10,398 bases of DNA, from contig JAGDMC010000032.1 of assembly GCA_017860395.1 (NCBI GenBank), positions 1 through 10,398 on the forward strand, written 5' to 3'. The notes beneath the pieces are model-generated. The model was not told where the DNA came from and did no database searches. It worked only from the letters and a program-made list of their open reading frames with translations. The translations under genes were made by a program, and so were the position numbers. Shown in pieces: positions 7,719 through 10,398 of the stretch. This DNA is from Bacteroidota bacterium (GTDB taxonomy: Bacteria > Bacteroidota > Bacteroidia > Bacteroidales > UBA932). Each line of letters starts with the position of its first letter. The stretch's first letter is position 1.

Positions 7719-7727
7719 CTCCTCACC
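7719..7727 (-). promoter_or_regulatory. SD-like ribosome binding site of mqnA
   Basis: GGTGAGGAG on the minus strand ends 3 bases before the ATG at 7715. It is the strongest purine-rich SD-like stretch before any gene here and decides the start in favour of 7715 over the upstream TTG. The spacing from GAGGAG is short, while that from GGTGA is normal. Confidence 0.6.
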
Positions 7728-7756
7728 ATTAAGCCACACAAACGGGCATGGCAAAG

Positions 7757-8329
7757 TTAAGACAAAATTTCCAAATGCTCAACCAAAATTTTCAAACCTA
7801 TTGCAATAAGAATCAATCCGCCAAATATCTCAGACCTTCTTCCGGTTTTTGTACCGATATATCTCCCCCCTTTGAGCCCTGCTGAAGCAGCAATGGCAGT
7901 TACCGCCAGAATGATTGCAGATGCAATGAGTATACGGTTGAAAGTAAAGCTGGTCATAGCAAGACCTATTCCCACCGCTAATGCATCAATGCTTGTTGCA
8001 ACCGAAACAGTTATAAGAATTCTTGTTTTCCTTACATCTATACATACCTCTTCCTTATTTTCCAGCCCTTCCCGTATCATCTTTATTCCAATATATACAA
8101 GCAATAAAAAGGCTACCCAGTGGTCAACAGAGCCTATTATTCCAAGAAGGCTTTTCCCCAGCAACCAGCCTGTAAATGTGAATACAGACTGAAACAGGGC
8201 GAATGACAGGAATATCTTTACAAACTGGGCACGGCTGATATACGGGAGACAAATCCCCGAAGAAAGCGATACTGCAAAAGTATCGAAACACAGGCCCACC
8301 GAAAGAATGAAAATTTCTAATATTGACAT
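7757..8329 (-). CDS. mntP: Manganese efflux pump MntP
   Basis: An inner-membrane exporter that lowers cytoplasmic Mn2+. The 190 residues form about six membrane helices arranged as two similar halves, the usual length for the family. The paired signature is clear: GLCFDTFAVSLS with Asp16 in helix 1 and ATSIDALAVGIG with Asp115 in helix 4, the two acidic membrane residues expected in MntP. A DHW motif (69-71) opens helix 3. The ATG follows directly on the stop codon of the symporter gene (TAAATG, no gap), so the two are surely co-transcribed and probably translationally linked. No manganese (yybP-ykoY) riboswitch can precede it here, as its upstream sequence is coding, so direct Mn control would have to act elsewhere. 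Identification is firm. Confidence 0.94.
   Translation of the reverse strand: MSILEIFILSVGLCFDTFAVSLSSGICLPYISRAQFVKIFLSFALFQSVFTFTGWLLGKSLLGIIGSVDHWVAFLLLVYIGIKMIREGLENKEEVCIDVRKTRILITVSVATSIDALAVGIGLAMTSFTFNRILIASAIILAVTAIAASAGLKGGRYIGTKTGRRSEIFGGLILIAIGLKILVEHLEILS
7793..7825 (-). promoter_or_regulatory. Internal promoter candidate for mqnA within the 3' end of mntP
   Basis: On the minus strand TTTG (7825-7822) is followed after 21 bp by TAGGTTTG (7800-7793), a complete match to TTTG-N19-21-TAnnTTTG. Transcription would begin near 7785-7789, about 70 bases before the mqnA ATG at 7715. It lies in coding sequence, so chance matching is more plausible than for the intergenic pair. Confidence 0.55.
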
Positions 8330-9829
8330 TTACGCTTTTTTCGTTCCATCTCTTAAGAGATACATTCCGATAAAGGTAAGTAATCCATTTACTATAAGTA
8401 TTGTAAACCCAAATCCGAATCCAAGATATACCTTTCCAACATAATCCATTATAAAACAAAGTATTGGCGAGGCTATTGCCACGTATGGCATATATTTATC
8501 CTTGACGTTGTGTTTAGTAAGAATTCCAAAGAAGAAAAAGCCGAGCAGCGGGCCGTATGTATACGAAGCAACCAGATAAACAAGGTCAATTACCGTCTGA
8601 TTGTTTACCGCATTTAATATTAAAATTATAACAAAGAAGAGGAGAGCAAAAGAAGCATGAGCCATTTGTCTGATTCTCTTTTTTCTTGCAGCCGAAATAT
8701 CTTCTCTTTTGTTAAAGCCAACAAAGTCTATACAAAAAGAGGTTGTAAGAGATGTAAGTGCGCCCCCGGCACTTGGATACGAAGCAGATATGAGCCCTAT
8801 AATGAAGAAGAGCCCTACTCCAAGCCCAAGATACTGACTTGCTATGGTCGGGAACAATTTGTCTGTCTGAGCTTTTGTAAACTCTCCCAAATCGTTGGCA
8901 AGTCCAATACCATGCATTCCGCCGAGCTTTGAACTTACAAAAATTGCAAGAACGGCTCCCATCAAAAGGAAGAAGAAGTTAACAATAACGATTGTTATAC
9001 TTGTTGTATATATGTTTTTCTGAGCCTCTTTAATATTTTTGCAAGAGAGATTTTTCTGCATCATCTCCTGATCCAGACCGGTCATAGCTATTGTAATGAA
9101 CATTCCGGCAATAAACTGCTTAATGGCATTGGTTGAGTGTCCCCAGTCCAAATCTATCCATTTTGAATATTCTGTGTCTGCAACAGCTGAAATCAGCCCG
9201 CCTACACCCCAGTTCATCTCTTTTGCTACAAAAAAGATAGTGAGAAACACAGCAAGCAACATGAATGTTGTCTGAAGAACATCTGTCCAGATAATTGTCT
9301 TGACTCCTCCTTTAAATGTGTACAAAAATATCAGAAACATGAATACAAATGAGACAACCCAAAACGGAACAGAACCTTCCGGAAGGAATGTATGAAGCAC
9401 AAGTACTACAACAAATATTCTCACGGCAGCTCCCAGTACCCTGGAAACCATAAACACCGAAGCACCGGTTTTATATGTATAAAAGCCAAACCTATGCTCA
9501 AGATAACCATAAATTGAAGTGAGGTTCATTTTGTAATACAAAGGGATAAGAATCTTTGCAATAACAATGTAACCTACAACAAACCCCAGAACCAGAGGCA
9601 TATAATAGAAATTCTGGTTAAGTACGTTTCCCGGTACAGAAATAAATGTTACCCCGGAAATTGAGGTACCCACCATACCATAAGCAACAATATACCAGGG
9701 AGATTTTTTATTTCCCAAAAAATATGAGCCACTATCTGCCTTCCGTGATGTGAGCCACGAAATGAAAAACAGAAGAATCGTGTAAAGCGTAAAGGCGGTA
9801 AGAAGCCACGTTAACGGGAATTGATGCAT
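8330..9829 (-). CDS. Sodium:solute symporter (SSS family)
   Basis: A 499-residue inner-membrane protein with about 13 predicted membrane helices, of the LeuT-fold sodium:solute symporter family, using the Na+ gradient to bring in a small solute. Family marks are: YFLGN near 36-40, YLEHRF at 109-114, GGVKTIIWTDVLQ at 174-186, TGLDQEMMQKNLS at 250-262 and the Ser/Thr-rich helix 346-369 (SASYPSAGGALTSLTTS). By family comparison the last contains the Na+-site hydroxyl residues. The substrate cannot be read from sequence; proline, sugar, sialate and other members share these motifs. It starts 11 bp after the recR stop and its own stop abuts the mntP start. No SD or own promoter was seen, so it is probably transcribed from upstream of recR, outside the window. 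Confidence 0.9.
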   Translation of the reverse strand: MHQFPLTWLLTAFTLYTILLFFISWLTSRKADSGSYFLGNKKSPWYIVAYGMVGTSISGVTFISVPGNVLNQNFYYMPLVLGFVVGYIVIAKILIPLYYKMNLTSIYGYLEHRFGFYTYKTGASVFMVSRVLGAAVRIFVVVLVLHTFLPEGSVPFWVVSFVFMFLIFLYTFKGGVKTIIWTDVLQTTFMLLAVFLTIFFVAKEMNWGVGGLISAVADTEYSKWIDLDWGHSTNAIKQFIAGMFITIAMTGLDQEMMQKNLSCKNIKEAQKNIYTTSITIVIVNFFFLLMGAVLAIFVSSKLGGMHGIGLANDLGEFTKAQTDKLFPTIASQYLGLGVGLFFIIGLISASYPSAGGALTSLTTSFCIDFVGFNKREDISAARKKRIRQMAHASFALLFFVIILILNAVNNQTVIDLVYLVASYTYGPLLGFFFFGILTKHNVKDKYMPYVAIASPILCFIMDYVGKVYLGFGFGFTILIVNGLLTFIGMYLLRDGTKKA

Positions 9830-9840
9830 AGTTACAATTT

Positions 9841-10398
9841 TTAGTTATTTAAAGGAATAAAGGGCTGACGATTCTGGATTGACCTCCCGAGAGTTACCTC
9901 ATCGGTATATTCAAGATCATCTCCAAATCCCACACCCCTTGCAATTGTGCTTATTTTTATACCAAACGGATTTAGTCTTTTATACAGATAATATGCTGTT
10001 GTTTCACCCTCCATTGTAGTACTGAGGGCAAGAAAAACTTCAGAAATCTCTCCTTTCTCTATTCTATTCAGAAGAAGGTCAATAGATAAATCTCCGGGGC
10101 CCACTCCGTCCATCGGAGATATTATTCCTCCAAGTACATGGTAAAGGCCATTGTATTGCCCTGTGTTTTCTATACTAAGAACATCTCTGATACTTTCTAC
10201 TACACAAACCAACGCAGATTCTCTTTTTTTGTCGCTGCATACCGGACATACAGGCGTATCGGAAATCATATTGCAATTTGTGCAATAGCGGATTTCATTT
10301 CTCATCCGGATTACAGAACTGCCGAACTTTTCAACATTTTCAACAGGCTGTTTGAGAAGATGAAGCGCAAAACGGAGCGCACTCTTCCTGCCCACACC
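9841..10398 (-). CDS. recR: Recombination mediator RecR, N-terminus cut by window edge
   Basis: RecR works with RecO (and RecF) to load RecA on gapped single-stranded DNA. The visible 185 codons begin inside the N-terminal helix-hairpin-helix (GVGRKSALRFALHLL); about 15-20 residues remain outside the window, since the family has close to 200. The apparent GTG start at 10395 is the internal Val of the conserved PGVGRKSA motif, preceded by GGT for Gly, so it is not the true start. Counting from that Val, a four-Cys zinc finger follows (Cys38, 41, 50, 53). Then comes the Toprim domain with VVES (65-68) and STTMEGETT (125-133), its acidic residues intact. The C-terminal ARGVGFGDDLEYTDEVTLGRS type segment is typical. 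It is the first visible gene of the run with the symporter, mntP and mqnA. Confidence 0.97.
   Translation of the reverse strand, partial: GVGRKSALRFALHLLKQPVENVEKFGSSVIRMRNEIRYCTNCNMISDTPVCPVCSDKKRESALVCVVESIRDVLSIENTGQYNGLYHVLGGIISPMDGVGPGDLSIDLLLNRIEKGEISEVFLALSTTMEGETTAYYLYKRLNPFGIKISTIARGVGFGDDLEYTDEVTLGRSIQNRQPFIPLNN

Noticed and set aside
7716..7754. TTG at 7754 as the start of mqnA, adding 13 residues
   Set aside because: The added residues do not resemble the family N-terminus, whereas the ATG at 7715 has an SD-like site and begins directly before VRVSAISYLNT.
8327..8450. Manganese (yybP-ykoY) riboswitch before mntP
   Set aside because: The upstream sequence is entirely symporter coding sequence and the genes abut; I saw no conserved riboswitch core.
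10393..10398. GTG at 10395 as the start of recR
   Set aside because: It encodes the Val of the conserved PGVGRKSA helix-hairpin-helix motif and is preceded in frame by a Gly codon; the gene continues past the window edge.
1..10398. Mobile, phage, CRISPR, defence or other new multi-gene system
   Set aside because: Every open region is explained by recognised core families; there are no direct-repeat arrays, transposase or integrase motifs, attachment sites or islands of different base composition that I could see.

Overview
The window looks like chromosomal core sequence from a member of the Bacteroidetes, probably the Bacteroidales. It is moderately AT-rich. The S1 protein is long (637 residues, six S1 domains plus an acidic N-terminal extension), most genes lack a Shine-Dalgarno sequence, and the recognisable promoters have the Bacteroidetes form TTTG - 19 to 21 bp - TAnnTTTG. 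I see no rRNA, tRNA, insertion sequence, CRISPR array, integrase, phage gene or toxin module. Coding density is very high: the largest gap is 155 bp (4491-4645) and it is filled by two divergent promoters.

Layout from left to right. (1) Minus-strand group 4490 to 7: rpsA (ribosomal protein S1), rnz (ribonuclease Z, start overlapping the rpsA stop by one base), and a secreted S41 C-terminal processing protease. All three probably share the promoter at 4550-4581. (2) A single plus-strand gene, 4646-5932, for a POT-like MFS transporter with its own promoter at 4592-4622. (3) A minus-strand run entering from the right edge: recR (N-terminus cut by the window end), a sodium:solute symporter, mntP (Mn2+ efflux), mqnA (chorismate dehydratase of the futalosine menaquinone route), then after 60 bp corA (Mg2+/Co2+ transport), which converges on the MFS gene with a 7 bp gap.

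How they fit together: group 1 is translation, tRNA 3' maturation and envelope proteolysis. Group 3 mixes DNA repair, ion and metal transport and quinone synthesis, tied together by position and tight spacing rather than by one obvious pathway. mqnA seems to have an additional promoter inside the 3' end of mntP and a rare SD-like ribosome site, so it may be expressed partly on its own.

I looked for a novel system and did not find one. The points of interest are regulatory and architectural: the back-to-back promoters, the internal mqnA promoter with two tiny reading frames in its leader, overlapping or abutting junctions, a compact POT-like transporter, and an indication of the futalosine pathway. 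Every family assignment rests on motifs read by eye; no database search was possible.
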